Of a stretch of 36,896 bases of DNA, positions 20,419 through 32,300 are shown in pieces. The notes below the pieces were generated by a model. It was not told where the DNA came from. It made no database searches and saw only the letters and a list, made by a program, of their open reading frames with translations. This DNA is from a virus. The stretch is from positions 1 to 36,896 of the IMG/VR virus record IMGVR_UViG_3300020394_000244; one strand, given 5' to 3'. The position numbers and the translations under genes are program-made. Numbering within the stretch: position 1 is the first letter of the stretch; every line of letters begins with the position of its first letter.

Positions 20419-23400
20419 TCGAATACCATCATATTTAGAGTATATTAAAACCATTGCTATTACTAGCGCTGGTTCTGGGTATACTTCACCTGTCACACTT
20501 ATAGTAGATGCACCTACTGGTGATAATCCCATACAAGCTACAGCAACTGCTACGATTGACTTTGCTGGGTCTGGTGATATAACCTCTATTACAATTTCTG
20601 AGGCGGGAGATGGATATGATACCGCACCATCGGTAAAGATTACTGGTGCTGCTACAACTGCTTCAAGTACAACTACGAACACGGGTCTTGATGCTGGAAC
20701 ATATAACAATGTTGTTCCAACTTCTACAAGTGGTATTGGGGAGTTCGCTACATTTAACATTGTCATTGATGCAAATGGAGATGTTACTTCAATAGTACCA
20801 TCAGCAGGAGGACAAAAATTTGTTCAAGGTGATACTGTAACATTTCTTGCTACTGCTCTAGGTGGAGTTGGAACTGAATCAGATGTTGTTGGAACTATTA
20901 CTCACATTAATGGTGGACAGGGAGGACTGTTAACAGCAGAGATTGATAGAATCGCAAAAGCGGATGTCTATGCTCAACCCAAGATTTCAAAACAGGTATC
21001 AAATCAATTACCAGCATTTATTAAAGATGACCATGCTCTATTTGTAACATTTATTGAAAAGTATTATGAATTCTTAGAACTTAATAATACAACTGACCCT
21101 ACCAAACACGGGCCTTTAAAAGTACTACAAGATTTTTTATCTAAATTAGATGTTGATTTTAACGATGATGGAAGTATTAATACAGATGACAACTTCCTAA
21201 AAGAATTTTATAAAGACTATGTAAAAGATTTACCTCTAGGACAAAGTGCAAAATTAAGTCTTGTTCTAAAACATATCAATGACTTCTATACTGCAAAAGG
21301 TAGTGCTGAGTCAATCAAACTTTTATTTAGAATACTTTATAACGAAGAAGTAAATATCTTTAATGCACAAGAATTTGTTCTTAGACCCTCTTCTAGTAGA
21401 TGGCAACAAGATTATGTTATCAAGGTTTATGAAAGAGGAACATATATTAATGCTGGTACACCAGATTATAATCCAGAAAACTTTGTAGGACAACAAGTTG
21501 ATATCCATTATTATCAGTCAACTGGTTCGGTTACAAATTCTTTTACTAAACGAGCAAGTGTTCAATCCGTTAAAAAGATTGCCTATACAAACCCACAAGC
21601 ATATGAACTTGTTTTAGGTGGAATTGATAATACATTCTCTTTACCAGGCCCAGGCGCCGCTAGTGTTTCAAATGATGAAATACTACAACCAGAAGTTGCT
21701 GGTCTTATAGGAGATATAGTAGGAACTGGAGGTGGCGGTGCATACGAAAACCCAGACCCATCTGTAGTAGATGGAACATATAGTATTACTGATTCTGATT
21801 TTACAGGATACATTGATGTTCCGTGGAGTATAGGACTCGCGGTTACAAAAGGAACATATGTAAAAGCAAACAACAAAATATATCTCGCGGTAAATACTGG
21901 AACTACACTTAACAGTGGAACAGGCCCAACTCATGAATCTGGTGAAGAAACAAATGGTAGTGTTAAGTTTAGGTTCATTCAAATAGTAACTGCTGACGGA
22001 CACTATACAACTGGAAGTTCTGGTGCTACATTTACAGTTGTTATCGCTGGTAACGCTGTTTCTAGTGTTACAAAGACAGGAAGTGGAACAGATTACTATC
22101 CAAATGAAATACTAGAAATACCCGCCACAAAGTTTGGTGGAACTGGAACTGGCGTAAAAATTAAAGTCGATAACATTACCAGTGGTAAAATTAAAAAGGT
22201 AATTATAATTGACGGTGGTTCTGGATTTGCTTCTAACCCAAATGTTCTTATAACTCCAAATAGTGCTGATACTATTACCACAGATGCTTTAATAGAAACA
22301 AGAGTCAGTGATGGTGAAATAACTCAGACTATATTTACAAACAATACGACAGGTGTTGGGTATAATAATTTACCACAACTAAGAATTTCTACTGGACTTA
22401 CTCTTACATTTGTAAGTTTAGCAGACGAGGTTTTCCCAGATACTACTAGTGGTGATACTTTCTCTGCTATGAAAGGTATTGTTAATAGGGTATTGAATAC
22501 CGCTAAATTTAATTCAATAAAAACTGGTTCTAGTGCCACAGCTGGTGGATTTAAAATTGGTGACTCTTATGTTATTAATGAAACTGGTGGAATTTTAGGT
22601 GTTTACGCGCTAGACTATTTTGCTGGAGACTATACACTAACTGGGGTATCTAACAATGCTTATGTGAGAGTTACATCACTCGATGCAAATGGATATCCTG
22701 CTACATTTGAAGTACTTGCTGTAGGACAAGGATTTAACAGAGAAGATTTCCAAATAGAACTAACATCACCTACAGGTAACATTGCTATTGTTGACTTTAA
22801 GACAGGATATAATGCAGTACTAGGTGGAGTTGCTGGAGATGCTGGTGGATTCCTATCAGACGCGAACAAACTATTTGATAATTTAGTTTATCAACCATAT
22901 GCATATCAGATACAATCAGAATTACAGGCTAGTGAGTGGAAGGAGTATGTTAAAAGGTCAGCTCACCCCGCTGGATTTGCTTTATTTGGTGATTTACAGA
23001 TTAGACAGGACATTGATTTTTCTGCTGGGTTTACAGTTGAAACAGATGTTTACATGTTCTTTGTATACCCAGATGTTGAAGAACTGTTTGTACAAGAAAC
23101 AGTTGTTAAAGATATCGCAATTACAGAAGCAGGGCCTGACTCAATTTTCCCAGGCGATGCCATCAATTCATTTGATGTCACAACTGCTTATTCTGATACT
23201 GTTGGAATTGCAGATGAAGAAGGCCCGTATACATTTGTTGGTACATCGGTAAGAGTTTACTACGCGACTTCAGATGGAACGGAATCTGGTGACCCATACT
23301 TTGTACAACACGCAACTGCATCGGATGACTATGTAGAAAGATTTGGTGTTGGTGACTACTTCTTAAATGACGGTGGCCCATATGTAGAACTTGGTAATCC

Positions 23401-24205
23401 ACAGAAACTAGTAGAGATTAACTTCAACTCTACGGATACTGGTGAGTACGCATTGGATTACTTTGCTAACGATGCTGGTAGATACACGGTTCTTGTTGCA
23501 GATGATGCCGAAAGAAGTACAGAATTCTACTTTGTCAATGATACACTAACATCACTTGAAGTTCAGGCTACTGCAACAGATAGTGTAGAAATGGGTGAGA
23601 CTGTATTGATATCATTTGTATTCTTCAGAGAACCGACTGACTCATTTACAATGCAAGATTCAGTAAGTGTAGAAAGAGGTGTTGGTGCTGTTGAAACTAT
23701 TCTGTTTGCTGACGCGGTTGACAAGTTTGATATCGGAGTTAACCCAACAGATACACCAACTGCCGATGAGTCAACAGTATTTGATGTAACTACTGTTAGA
23801 GCTGATACATTTACAAGTGATGATACTATATCAATAGAACCACAGTTAATTGGCACTGATACAATACTAATGCAAGACGCACCGTCTGTAGAACACGGTG
23901 GTGTATATGCAGATACATTTAACATTGCTGACGCGGTAGATAAATTTGATATAGGTGTGAATCCTTCTGATACAGGCGCTACTGCTGACAGTATAAATAA
24001 TTTTGATGTCACAACTGCTCCAACGGATAGTTCAGATACCGCAGATTCAATTAATAAATTTGATGTAGAGATAGACCTCACAGGTTCTTCCGTGGACGAA
24101 GATGTTGCTATGGGAGACAGTGGTAGTCTTATATCACAGTCATATACAGTCGATTTAACTTATTTTGCCGAAGATTATGTTGCTGATACTGTAGTGAATT
24201 TTTAA
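20411..24205 (+). CDS. 7: large baseplate wedge protein, gp7-like
   Basis: 1264 residues (T4 gp7: 1032). Residues ~10-85 carry two GSGYT-type beta modules. Residues ~195-330 hold the conserved core: SKQVSNQLPAFIKDDHALF, FIEKYYEFLE, LVLKHINDFYTAKGSAESI, KLLFRILYNEEVNIF. Residues ~470-525 are a GTxx-GPTHxSG module also found in the giant protein, and residues ~590-620 another Gly-Ser module. The C-terminal ~190 residues are Asp/Thr rich with imperfect repeats (ADAVDKFDIGVNP twice; ADSINxFDV twice). Position between gp6 and gp8 is the T4 position of gp7, the wedge initiator and anchor. The repeat-bearing parts are accretions absent from T4 gp7 and may be exposed on the baseplate periphery. Confidence 0.72.
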   Translation: MTNRIPSYLEYIKTIAITSAGSGYTSPVTLIVDAPTGDNPIQATATATIDFAGSGDITSITISEAGDGYDTAPSVKITGAATTASSTTTNTGLDAGTYNNVVPTSTSGIGEFATFNIVIDANGDVTSIVPSAGGQKFVQGDTVTFLATALGGVGTESDVVGTITHINGGQGGLLTAEIDRIAKADVYAQPKISKQVSNQLPAFIKDDHALFVTFIEKYYEFLELNNTTDPTKHGPLKVLQDFLSKLDVDFNDDGSINTDDNFLKEFYKDYVKDLPLGQSAKLSLVLKHINDFYTAKGSAESIKLLFRILYNEEVNIFNAQEFVLRPSSSRWQQDYVIKVYERGTYINAGTPDYNPENFVGQQVDIHYYQSTGSVTNSFTKRASVQSVKKIAYTNPQAYELVLGGIDNTFSLPGPGAASVSNDEILQPEVAGLIGDIVGTGGGGAYENPDPSVVDGTYSITDSDFTGYIDVPWSIGLAVTKGTYVKANNKIYLAVNTGTTLNSGTGPTHESGEETNGSVKFRFIQIVTADGHYTTGSSGATFTVVIAGNAVSSVTKTGSGTDYYPNEILEIPATKFGGTGTGVKIKVDNITSGKIKKVIIIDGGSGFASNPNVLITPNSADTITTDALIETRVSDGEITQTIFTNNTTGVGYNNLPQLRISTGLTLTFVSLADEVFPDTTSGDTFSAMKGIVNRVLNTAKFNSIKTGSSATAGGFKIGDSYVINETGGILGVYALDYFAGDYTLTGVSNNAYVRVTSLDANGYPATFEVLAVGQGFNREDFQIELTSPTGNIAIVDFKTGYNAVLGGVAGDAGGFLSDANKLFDNLVYQPYAYQIQSELQASEWKEYVKRSAHPAGFALFGDLQIRQDIDFSAGFTVETDVYMFFVYPDVEELFVQETVVKDIAITEAGPDSIFPGDAINSFDVTTAYSDTVGIADEEGPYTFVGTSVRVYYATSDGTESGDPYFVQHATASDDYVERFGVGDYFLNDGGPYVELGNPQKLVEINFNSTDTGEYALDYFANDAGRYTVLVADDAERSTEFYFVNDTLTSLEVQATATDSVEMGETVLISFVFFREPTDSFTMQDSVSVERGVGAVETILFADAVDKFDIGVNPTDTPTADESTVFDVTTVRADTFTSDDTISIEPQLIGTDTILMQDAPSVEHGGVYADTFNIADAVDKFDIGVNPSDTGATADSINNFDVTTAPTDSSDTADSINKFDVEIDLTGSSVDEDVAMGDSGSLISQSYTVDLTYFAEDYVADTVVNF

Positions 24206-24232
24206 AAACTAATTTTAATTCTTATAAATAAG

Positions 24233-24240
24233 GAATAACA
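24233..24240 (+). promoter_or_regulatory. late promoter TATAAATA before the 24271 gene
   Basis: Exact TATAAATA, 30 bases upstream of the ATG at 24271, which has a strong GAGGAG ribosome-binding site. This is the conventional late-gene layout. Confidence 0.72.
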
Positions 24241-24270
24241 AGGCAATAACTAATTTTAGAGGAGATAAAC

Positions 24271-24720
24271 ATGTTGCAAAATAATGCCTTAAGCGCCAAG
24301 GGTCGATTGACCATTGAGCTCTTTGACAAAGAGGGTACTCTTCTTGAGACCCAAGAAGTAAAGAATGTTGTTGTAAACAACGGTCTTAATTATATCGCAT
24401 CTCGCATGAAAGATGCATCTGCCACCGCAATGTCACATATGGCAATCGGTTCAGATAATACTGCTGCCGCTGCTGGTAATACTGCATTAGGTACAGAACT
24501 TGGTAGGGTTGCTCTTACTTCCACTACTGTCACTTCAAACTCAGTCGCTTATGTTGGGGACTTCCCCGCTGGTACTGGTACAGGTGCAGTTGTTGAGGCA
24601 GCTATCCTAAACGCTAGTTCGGGTGGTACGCTACTGTGTAGAACTGTGTTTTCTGTAGTTAACAAAGCTGCTGCTGACACATTAAAGATCACTTGGACGG
24701 TTACTGTATCTGACTCCTAA
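24271..24720 (+). CDS. small beta-rich structural protein
   Basis: 149 residues. It starts MLQNNALSAKGRLTIELFDK and continues with a VKNVVVNNGLNYIASRM segment, an MAIGSDNTAAAAGNTALGTE segment and a beta-rich C terminus. This layout (short beta hairpin, conserved NVVVNxGLN block, M-IG motif, paired beta strands) occurs in small tail or fibre-associated proteins of many phages; I do not know its exact role. It has the clearest late-gene signals in the window: TATAAATA 30 bases upstream and GAGGAG six bases before the ATG, which suggests high late expression. It lies between gp7-like and gp8, a position not occupied in T4. Confidence 0.72.
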   Translation: MLQNNALSAKGRLTIELFDKEGTLLETQEVKNVVVNNGLNYIASRMKDASATAMSHMAIGSDNTAAAAGNTALGTELGRVALTSTTVTSNSVAYVGDFPAGTGTGAVVEAAILNASSGGTLLCRTVFSVVNKAAADTLKITWTVTVSDS

Positions 24721-24743
24721 GAGTTAAACTAAGGAGTTAGTGC

Positions 24744-26342
24744 ATGGCCATTCTGTTACTAGAACAGGCAAGGTTTCATCAGGCGAGGTCTTTCTATAGA
24801 GACATCTATAACGGCAATGATAAATTTTATCTTGCGGCCTCGCGTACTGAAACATGGACGGATGATACCGCGCCTGATACATCGGTAGATAATCGTGTCG
24901 ATGTACAGAATTTCAGAGACAAAGTACTTTTTGTAAAACGAGTGCAGTCTGCTGACACGGCCATGTTAGCTCGAAGGATTGATTGGACTACTGGTACAGT
25001 TTACGATAGGTATGATGATGCCTATAGTCCTACAAACACCGCGAATTCTGGTGCTACATCATTACAGACTGCAAACTATTATGTCTTAACAGATGATTTT
25101 AATGTTTACAAATGTATTGATAATAACAACAATGGACAAAGTACTACAAAACCAAACAGTACTGGAACCGAAATCTTTACAACCGCAGATAGTTACAAAT
25201 GGAAGTTCTTATTTCAAATAGGTGCTTCAGACAGAACTAAGTTTTTATCTACTGGATTTATGCCAGTTAGAAAAGTATCTGGTGCTGGTCAACCATCATT
25301 TGATATAAATGGTGAAATTGATAGTATTACAGTAAGTGCTGGTGGAAGTGGATATACTTCACCACCAACGGTTACAATAAACGGTGATGGAACAGGTGCT
25401 ACAGCACAAGCGACACTCACTGGAACATCGGTAACTGGTGTTACAGTTACTTCAGCTGGTTCTGGATATACCTTTGCGGATATTGTATTGACAGGTGGAG
25501 GTGGAGCTAACGCGGAAGCAGATGCTGTTCTTGGAAGTACAGACACACCTACACTCCAAACAAATGTGGAAGGTACTGCTGTAAAAGGAACTATTGATAA
25601 CATAGTAGTTACAAACCAAGGTTCAGATTATACATCTGGAGATGTGACATTAAAGATTACTGGAGATGGAGAGGGTGCAGCCTGTGCTGCTGTAGTGAAC
25701 ACCAATGGTAACATTACTGGTGTAACAATTACAAATCCAGGCTCTGGATATACTACTGCATCAATACAGATAACACAAGCATCTGGTGGTGGTACTAATG
25801 CTGCCTTTAGAGTTATAATCGCACCTTTTGATGGACATGGTTCACATCCACAAAAAGAATTGTTTTGTAAACGAGTGGGTGTAACAGTTTCTTTTGATAA
25901 CGATTCAAGAGATTTAATTACAGGAAATGACTATAGACAAGTAGGATTGATGAAAAACATAACTAAATATGGGTTAAGTAGTTTATTCGATGATGCAACT
26001 GGTTCTCCTCACTTCATCATTGGAATAAGTGACCCAAATAATTATGGTGCGGATGATATAGTCGAAACAACAAGTGGAGGTAACTTTACAGTAGCTCAAT
26101 TAAGAGATACAACAGGAAACGGAACAGATGATAGTGTCTATTTACAAGAAAACAGTGCTGGAATAAGTGTATCTGACACAATTACAAATTTAACAAAAGG
26201 TCTCTCTTCTTTACCTATAAATAGTCTAAGTAATCCAGAGATAGATCCTAATTCGGGAGATATTGTTTACTTTGATAATAGAAAACCTATTACAAGGGAA
26301 GAGGGTCAAGTAGAGACAGTAAAAATTATATTTACTTTCTAA
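24744..26342 (+). CDS. 8: baseplate wedge protein gp8 with inserted Gly-rich beta repeats
   Basis: 532 residues against 334 in T4. The N-terminal part aligns well with gp8: [65 protein letters not shown] and FMPVRKV. Residues ~192-350 are an insertion made of four GSGYT-type modules ([62 protein letters not shown]). The gp8-like part resumes around [19 protein letters not shown] and runs to the end. gp8 dimers sit in the outer baseplate. The insertion accounts for most of the extra length. Good ribosome-binding site AAGGAG. Confidence 0.9.
   Translation: MAILLLEQARFHQARSFYRDIYNGNDKFYLAASRTETWTDDTAPDTSVDNRVDVQNFRDKVLFVKRVQSADTAMLARRIDWTTGTVYDRYDDAYSPTNTANSGATSLQTANYYVLTDDFNVYKCIDNNNNGQSTTKPNSTGTEIFTTADSYKWKFLFQIGASDRTKFLSTGFMPVRKVSGAGQPSFDINGEIDSITVSAGGSGYTSPPTVTINGDGTGATAQATLTGTSVTGVTVTSAGSGYTFADIVLTGGGGANAEADAVLGSTDTPTLQTNVEGTAVKGTIDNIVVTNQGSDYTSGDVTLKITGDGEGAACAAVVNTNGNITGVTITNPGSGYTTASIQITQASGGGTNAAFRVIIAPFDGHGSHPQKELFCKRVGVTVSFDNDSRDLITGNDYRQVGLMKNITKYGLSSLFDDATGSPHFIIGISDPNNYGADDIVETTSGGNFTVAQLRDTTGNGTDDSVYLQENSAGISVSDTITNLTKGLSSLPINSLSNPEIDPNSGDIVYFDNRKPITREEGQVETVKIIFTF
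26216..26223 (+). promoter_or_regulatory. late promoter TATAAATAGTC inside the end of gp8
   Basis: Exact TATAAATA followed by GTC, the extended form seen at several other late promoters. It is 130 bases upstream of the giant structural gene at 26354 and inside the gp8 reading frame. It may be chance, but the extended match supports it. Confidence 0.5.
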
Positions 26343-26353
26343 GGGAATAAAAA

Positions 26354-29300
26354 ATGGCAATTGATTTAAATGTAACACCATATTATAATGACTTTTCGGC
26401 GGCTAAGAAATTTAACCGCGTAGTCTTTAAGCCTGGCGTTGCAGTACAAGCTAGGGAACTAACACAACTACAGGATTACCTGTTAAATACATTCAAGGAG
26501 TTTGGTGACTTTGTATTTAAAGATGGTGCAACTGTAAGAGGTGGTGCTGGTTATCCTGTTCTTGTTCCCTTTATTAAAATAAACGACACAGACTCATCTT
26601 CAGCTGCCGTATCAAATGACACTCTCGCAAGTTATGTTGGTGATACTGTTACAGGGTCTACTACAGGAATTAAAGCAGTAATTAAAGATGTCAGAACTGG
26701 GTCGGATGGTGATGCAGTAGAAAAGAAAACTTTATATATTAACTACACCAAAGGTAATGAATTAGAATCTGGTACTATTGAATCCTCAATTAGATTTGAG
26801 GCGGGAGAAACTTTAACAGTAACCAGTACCAACTCCGACAGAAATGGAGATACTTTTGTTGTAGATAATAATACAGACATCAATTCATTTACAAAAAACT
26901 TCTATGGTTATGCAATTGATTTTGTCATAGAAGAAGGTATCATATATGCCCAAGGTAAATTTATCTCACACGATACCCAAACACTTAGACTAGACCCATT
27001 TAATGTCAATGTAAATTATTTTGTTGGTGTAACAGTAAAAGAAACCATTGTGGATTCAGATGATGATACTAGTCTTTTAGACCCCGCTACTGGTGCATAT
27101 AACTATAACGCGCCAGGCGCTGACAGAACAAAAGTAGATACCGTAATCACTAAAGTTCCATATGGAAAAGATTACGAAAATAGCAAGGGTTATGAGTTAG
27201 GTGAGTTTATATCAAATGGTGATAATATCTATGAAGTTATCACTGCTGGTACAACTTCCGCTTCTGGTACTGGCCCGAATCATACAACAGGTAACGCTAC
27301 AGATGGTAGTGTGGTATTCAAATACTTTGAAATGCCTACAGGGTTCACTACTCTTTATAAAATCAAAAAGGGTAAGATTGAGAAAAAATACAATTCAGAT
27401 TTACAAGAATTAGCAGAACTAGGTAAAGCACTTGCTATAGAAAAGAAAGAAAGTGACGGAGACTATGTTGTTGAACCGTTTACTATTAAAATTGTAGAAC
27501 ATCTTAAAACAGTAAAAGGTGTTTCTTTTAACACATCAACAAATACAAATTATAGTTTAGGTCAGTTTGTAAATCATTTAGGGAAACTTTATGAAGTTAC
27601 TATCGCTGGAACTTCTGTCTTTGGTTCTCCTCCAACTCACACTAGTGGTGATGTTCTTAGTGGTACTGTAAAGTTTGGATATAGAGGGTCATCTTACAGG
27701 ATAGATAACGAAGGATATAACTTCAGTACAGACGCTACAGACCCAGGCGATGCAAACTTCCTCATGGCAATCGTTTCGCCAGGCGTTGCATACGCTGATG
27801 GTTTCCGAAGAGAATTTTATAAAAACACTCCAGTTAAAGTAAGAAAAGGAACATCATCTGAAACAAAAGAAGCAAGAGATGTTACCCTTGGATATGGTAA
27901 CTACTTCAATGTTAAAGAATTGTGTGGTACATTTGATATAGAAAATGGTGCTATATGTAACATTGGATATTATGGAAGTATAGGTTCACAAACAGGTGCA
28001 GCCGCAGTAACGGATGGAACATTTGGTGGACATGCTTCTTTGGGAACAACTATTGGTACATGTAGAGTTCGCGCTCTTAAAAGAGCATCTGGAACTGTAG
28101 GAACTGGGGCAGCTCAGTATAGGTTATTTGTATATGATGTAAGAATAAAAGACGGTGACCTAAAAGATGCAAGAACAATTCAATTCCCAAATTCCACTGA
28201 TAGTGGTTTTGCAGATATTATATTAGAAGATACGAGTGGTGATGGAACTAAAGACCACGCTTTACTACATGGAACAGAATATAATAAAATGGTTTACCAA
28301 GCACCTTGGCAATCAACCAAGACTCTTGCAGCTGCTGGTGGTGGTTCATATGATACTCAATACTATTACACAGAAGAGTTTAATGTAACTGTTTCTGCTG
28401 CTGGTACATTTAGTATTAGTACTTCCGCTTTAGGTTCAGAGGTTATATTCCCATATACCGATTCCGCGTTCACAGATGCTATTGCTAATAATAAAATTTA
28501 CATGGTTTGTAAAACATCTGGTGTTACAAATTTCGGTGGTGGTGCTATTTCAGGCAGTTCTGAAGGTAGAGTTATAGACCTTGCCTCTCTCAATAACAAT
28601 GGTATTGCTTCTGGTGGTGTTAGTAATGGACAAACTATGGAGTTTGATTTAGGAACACCTAGTGGTGCTTTTGATGCATACTTGCAAGTAGAAGTAAAAG
28701 TAGTAGATGCTGTTCCAGTACCAAAGTCACTAAATGTTGGTAGGTATGTTAAAATAGATACCAGAGATAATGTCGGTGGTGCAACTGGGCCATGGCCGCT
28801 TGGTCTCGTTGATGTTAAAGAGATTGAAGCCGTTTATGTTTCAGCAGATTTAAATAATTATCTTGATGATTCAGATAAACCAATAGACTACAAAAAAGAA
28901 TTTATTCTTGACAATGGACAAAACGAAAACTTTTACGGTCACGGAAAGATTGTTAAAAAACAACAAAGTTCTCTTGTAACACAAAATAGACTTATTACAG
29001 TTAAACTAAGTCACTTTACCGCTAACTATGGTGGTTCAAATGGTACATACTTTGCAAAAGATTCATATCCAGTAGACGATACTGGTGCTACTGGTATCTA
29101 CACATTTGAGATTCCAAAATTTGTTTCTAAGAAATTAGGAGTATTTAATCTACGCGATGCAATTGATTTTAGACCGAGAGTTAAACAGACCGCTGTGTCT
29201 GCTACAACCTTGGCCGCTGCTACTGAAAATCCATATCCAACTGAAGATTTTGATTTGCCTGCTAATGGTATTCAGTTCCCAACTCCAAATAGTAGTTTTA

Positions 29301-32300
29301 CCACAGATGTGGAATACTATCTACCAAGAATAGATAAACTTGTTATCAGTAAATCTGGTGACATGAAAATTGTTGAAGGTATTTCTGCAATTCCTGCTAG
29401 AGCTCCTGCTATGGAAGACGCGATGCAAATTGCTGAAATACAAGTACCCCCTTTCCCATCATTGTCGCCAGGCCTTGCAGAACGATATGGTGCAGAACTA
29501 AATGCTGTATTTCATAGATTGGCAGGACAACATAGACGATACACCATGCAAGACATCGGTGCTATTGAGAAAAGAATTGACCGCCTAGAATACTACCTCG
29601 CTTTAAGTTTGATGGAAATGCAGGCGAAAGACCAAGTTATTTTAGACTCTAACGGAAATGACAGATTTAAAAACGGAATCTATGTAAACGCATTTGATGG
29701 AGATTTGTTAAGTGACTTGACAGACCCAAGTTATGCTGCTTCATACGATTCATCAAGAAAAAGGTTAGGGCCTAACTTTGATGACTATCAAGTAGACTTG
29801 AAACTTAATCCAAATCACAACAGTTCTGGGTGGGTAAGACAGGGTAGTTCAATCACTCGACCTTATATCCTAGAGGCTGGAGTTGAAAATAGATTTGCAA
29901 CTAAAGTAAGAAACTGTGTCGGTGAGTTGCAGTTTAACTATGATGGGGATATGGATTTATATCCTCGTTCAGATAACGGTGCTACTTTTAAAACGCAACA
30001 ACAGAAACAAACAATAACACTTTCAAACGCTGGTGCTGTTGCTGCTCAAATTAACCAAGTTAACGCAAGTAAGAATGTTGTTGGATTTGAAACCCAAGTA
30101 GAAATGGGACAATTCAACCAAGAAAATAAAACTGTAACACCAGGCTCGCGTACTGTAGAAAACGAATCGATTACATTTGATGTAGGTGGAGATGCTTCTG
30201 GTACGATTGCTGGTGATGTATCACAGAGTATTACCACACTAAATGGTGGTGCAAGAAACGGATGGTTTGAACAAACTGGGCCCGGCAGTGTTAGTGGCAA
30301 TATCAGTGGAACTGTATCTGGAAGTGCTGAAGCTACAACTACTATGGAAGTACAGGATATTGTACAATCCACAACCTCAATAATTCAAACCGCAGAAGCG
30401 GGGCCTTCTACCAGTGAAAGACATGGTATGGGCAACTTTGTTAGGGATGTTTCTCTACTACCAAACATGAGAGGAAACAGAATTGGTGTTAGGGTAAGTA
30501 GAATGAAACCTAATACAAGGATATATTTTTACTTTGACGATGTAAGACAGGATGAAAGATGTTGTCCTTGTGACCCAGGCGGATTCGATGCTCTGATTCC
30601 AGAATGGAAAGCATCTGGTTCGAGGACAGGTCACATATTCTTGAGGTCTAGGTTAAATGCTGCTCCTTTGGGTGGTGTTGAAGACCCAACGAAAAACTAT
30701 TTGTTTAGTGCTGCTGCTCCTGCTGACATGGGGTCACCTATTGTTACAGACCAAAACGGTGATGCTGCTTTTGTTTACTGGTTACCAAGAGGTAATGATG
30801 GTTCATCTGAGTCTGCTGGACTACCTACTTTTGCTGTTGGTACGAGAAGGATGCGAGTAACAGATGACCCAACAGATAGATTTAATTTCGTAACAACTCA
30901 AGCAGAAAATATTTACTCTGCATTTGCCATGCAAGTATTCAAACAAAAAATAGACCTTATTTACGAACAACATACTATGGTACTTGGAACTACTAAAGGC
31001 GAAACTAAAGTAGAGAAGAAAGGTGAGGTTGTTACAGATATAGACATTCAGCCAGGCACGATGACTGTCAATACAGATTTGGATGCAAGTCTCGATATCA
31101 CCAACCCATCGTTTGTTAATCACCCACCGAGATTTAGAGGTGACCCAATTGCTCAGACATTTGGTATAGGTGATGCACCAAACGGAGCATTTGTTAAAAA
31201 GATAAGAGTATTCTTCAGAGACAGGCCAGGCCAAAGTGCTAATGTTTCAAATTCAGCCACTGATACTGGACAGGGTATCACTATGGAAATCCGCAAAGTT
31301 CTAAATGGATTCCCAACCAATACTATTCTTGCTGGTGGTAGGAAGTTCTTAAAAGCATCTGAGGTAAAAACAACCGCAGATATTTCTGGAGGCGCACAAA
31401 CCAATTACGCCTTTACTGAACAATACGCGACAGACTTTGAGTTCGATGAACCAATTTATGTTGCACCAAACGAAGAATATGCTTTCGTTCTTATGCCTCA
31501 GAGAAACGACCCCAACTACAATGTTTGGTGTTCTAAACTGGGTGAAAATAAAATAGGAACTAATGAAAGGGTTACTTCAGAAGAAACTACTATTGATGGA
31601 ATGTTATTCACATCTTCAAACAACAGGGCATGGAGTCCTCATCAAACTGAAGATATTAAATACACAGCATTCTTTGAACAGTTTACTCTAGGAAGTGGAA
31701 CCGTAGAATTTGTTAACGATGACTTAGAATTTATTACTGCTTCAGATTATCTAAACGGTAGACCGATTGATGGACAAGATGTTCATACATTTAAAGTTGG
31801 TATCGCTGGTGGTGGTTCTGGATATAGTGTAGGTGATATTATAACACTGAATAATGTTCTCAAATCAGTTGCTACTGCCGCTTCTTCTAATAAACTTTCT
31901 GGAAGTGGAATCAAACTAAAAGTAACTTCAGTAAATTCTGGTGTGGTTGATGGAGTAGAAATCTATGATGCTGGTATAGGATTTAGAATCCAAGCTGCTT
32001 CTGATTCTCCTGCTATTGTTGACCCAGATACTACAGGACAACTTAGTGTCGCTCCTACTGGTGGTTCTGGTGCTACATTTACATTGAAAATAAAACACGG
32101 ACAGATAGATGAAATAGACCCACGAACAGAAAAGATGGAAATCGTCTATGATAAACTAACTATTGAAGCTGCTCATAATGACTCAGATAGATTCTTTGCA
32201 GTCGGTGATGTCGTAGGAACTGGAGATTTAGTTACTGCTGACGCGGAACAAGGATTTAACAGAAATACTTCATTTAAGATTGCGAGTATCTACAACAAAG

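Noticed and set aside
23992-23999. TATAAATA inside the gp7-like repeats
   Set aside because: It arises from a repeated codon pattern (AGT ATA AAT AAT), is not followed by GTC, and lies ~270 bases from the next gene, which has its own closer late promoter.
23563-24081. 172-codon minus-strand open frame inside the gp7-like gene
   Set aside because: It mirrors the Asp/Thr repeats on the other strand (Ser/Val-rich shadow) and has no start signals.
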